From: TMED-70 sp036164085
GTDB taxonomy: Bacteria > Chloroflexota > Dehalococcoidia > Lucifugimonadales > Lucifugimonadaceae
Direction: 5' to 3'
Assembly: GCA_036164085.1 (NCBI GenBank)
Contig: JAYZJV010000008.1
Location: 1-7,171 of the forward strand
DNA: 7,171 nt
The position numbers and the translations under genes were made by a program. Every line of letters begins with the position of its first letter. Position 1 is the first letter of the stretch. Of this stretch, positions 6,760-7,171 are shown one piece after another. The notes beneath the pieces were generated by a model. That model saw nothing but the letters and a program-made list of their open reading frames with translations. It did not search any database and was not told the origin of the DNA.

Positions 6760-6772
6760 GATTAGTCTTCTG
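6750..6772 (-). promoter_or_regulatory. Hairpin over the livG start codon, candidate translational-coupling element
   Basis: CAGAAGAC and its exact complement GTCTTCTG (genomic 6765-6772 and 6750-6757) flank a seven-base loop, TAATCAT when read on the - strand. The upstream arm holds the only Shine-Dalgarno-like bases before livG, the loop holds the cupin stop codon and the AT of the livG start, and the downstream arm contains the G of the ATG and livG codons 2-3 plus one base. A ribosome ending the cupin would melt the stem and free the livG start. Only the base pairing and positions are seen; the regulatory role is inference. Confidence 0.4.
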
Positions 6773-7124
6773 TAACTTCAGTTGTACTACCACTAACAGT
6801 AATTGTTATATGAGACATGGTAGTATTTTCTTTTGCTCCATGCCAATGATTTTCACCTGCATTGATCAACACCATATCTCCTTTTTGAACACTTAACTCT
6901 ACCTCCTCATTACAAACCATCCCTTCTCCTTCAGTAATAATCAAAATTTGATCTCCTGAATGAATATGAAATTTTGTCCGAGCAGATTTAGGAAAATTAA
7001 CTATCGCAAAATTGAAATTATCACTATCTTCATGTTCTAAAATTGACTGTGCATAAACAGTATCTGTAAATAAAGCTTCATTTCTAGCAATCTTTGGAAT
7101 ATCGTTGAATGTTACTTTTTTCAT
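6762..7124 (-). CDS. Small single-domain cupin, hydroxynitrile-lyase/carboxymuconolactone-decarboxylase-associated type
   Basis: This 120-residue protein is one cupin barrel. Motif 1 appears as ARTKFHIHSGDQILIITEGEG (48-68) and motif 2 as KGDMVLINAGENHWHGA (81-97). The likely metal ligands are His53, His55, Gln59 and His93. The same H-H-Q-H set with the GE.HWHGA motif is known from small Mn cupins such as the bacterial (R)-hydroxynitrile lyases and their many uncharacterised relatives, so a metal-dependent enzyme is plausible but its reaction is not known. No signal peptide is seen, so it should be cytoplasmic. It is the first gene of the liv operon, two bases ahead of livG, with a GGAGAG Shine-Dalgarno (7128-7133) five bases from its ATG (counted from GGAG) and a TATAAT box further up. 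The context suggests it acts on or senses the compound imported by the transporter. A non-enzymatic binding role is the alternative. Confidence 0.88.
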   Translation of the reverse strand: MKKVTFNDIPKIARNEALFTDTVYAQSILEHEDSDNFNFAIVNFPKSARTKFHIHSGDQILIITEGEGMVCNEEVELSVQKGDMVLINAGENHWHGAKENTTMSHITITVSGSTTEVTED

Positions 7125-7158
7125 TGTCTCTCCAAAATAATTTGTCTCTAGATAGGTT

Positions 7159-7164
7159 ATTATA
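7159..7164 (-). promoter_or_regulatory. Consensus -10 box (TATAAT), likely promoter of the cupin-livGFHM operon
   Basis: On the - strand a perfect TATAAT lies 34 bases before the cupin ATG, predicting a transcript start near 7152 and a leader of under 30 bases that contains the GGAGAG ribosome site. The matching -35 box would fall beyond the right edge of the window, so the promoter cannot be confirmed here. In AT-rich DNA a lone -10 match is moderately likely by chance, but the position is right. Confidence 0.45.
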
Positions 7165-7171
7165 GTTTAAT

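Noticed and set aside
6744..6781. Nine-base direct repeat TAACTTCAG at 6744-6752 and 6773-6781 as a regulatory site
   Set aside because: Both copies are in coding sequence at the cupin/livG junction, the repeat is short, and it partly overlaps the hairpin arms, so chance is likely.

Overview
The window is AT-rich DNA (about one third G+C by eye) with dense, tightly packed genes and standard bacterial start, stop and Shine-Dalgarno signals. A type I sulfatase, a uronate-dehydrogenase-like enzyme, a complete branched-chain amino acid type (HAAT/Liv) ABC transporter and a lipid-anchored substrate-binding protein together suggest a free-living heterotroph. A marine planktonic bacterium that degrades sulfated or uronic-acid-rich organic matter fits well. 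The lipobox on the binding protein and the overall flavour would suit a streamlined Chloroflexota (SAR202-like) lineage, but this is a guess. Nothing in the sequence fixes the phylum.

Layout. On the + strand, bases 1-2020 hold a two-gene unit: the C-terminal part of a sulfatase, cut by the window edge, and a short-chain dehydrogenase/epimerase of the uronate dehydrogenase type starting 10 bases later. An 85-base gap follows, with a 7-bp inverted repeat and a T run. Then comes a + strand gene for a Liv-type substrate-binding lipoprotein (2109-3302). A perfect 12-bp hairpin at 3319-3348 closes it and overlaps the end of the facing gene. From 7124 down to 3330, everything is on the - strand in one compact operon read cupin > livG > livF > livH > livM. 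Its junctions overlap or are 1-2 bases apart, and a TATAAT box lies just upstream of the cupin, at the right edge of the window.

How the genes fit together. The binding protein should capture a solute outside the membrane and deliver it to the LivH/LivM permease, powered by the LivG/LivF ATPases. The binding-protein gene converges on the operon instead of belonging to it, so its expression level can differ from that of the membrane complex. The cupin is co-transcribed with the transporter and may act on, or respond to, the imported compound. The transported substrate cannot be read from the sequence. HAAT systems carry branched-chain amino acids but also amides, urea and aromatic acids. The sulfatase/SDR pair looks like a separate catabolic unit. 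No RNA gene, mobile element, CRISPR array or stretch longer than 300 bases without a gene was seen. I found no clear sign of an undescribed system. The most interesting points are local: a hairpin over the livG start, the shared convergent terminator, the cupin heading the operon, and the sulfatase/uronate-dehydrogenase-like pairing.
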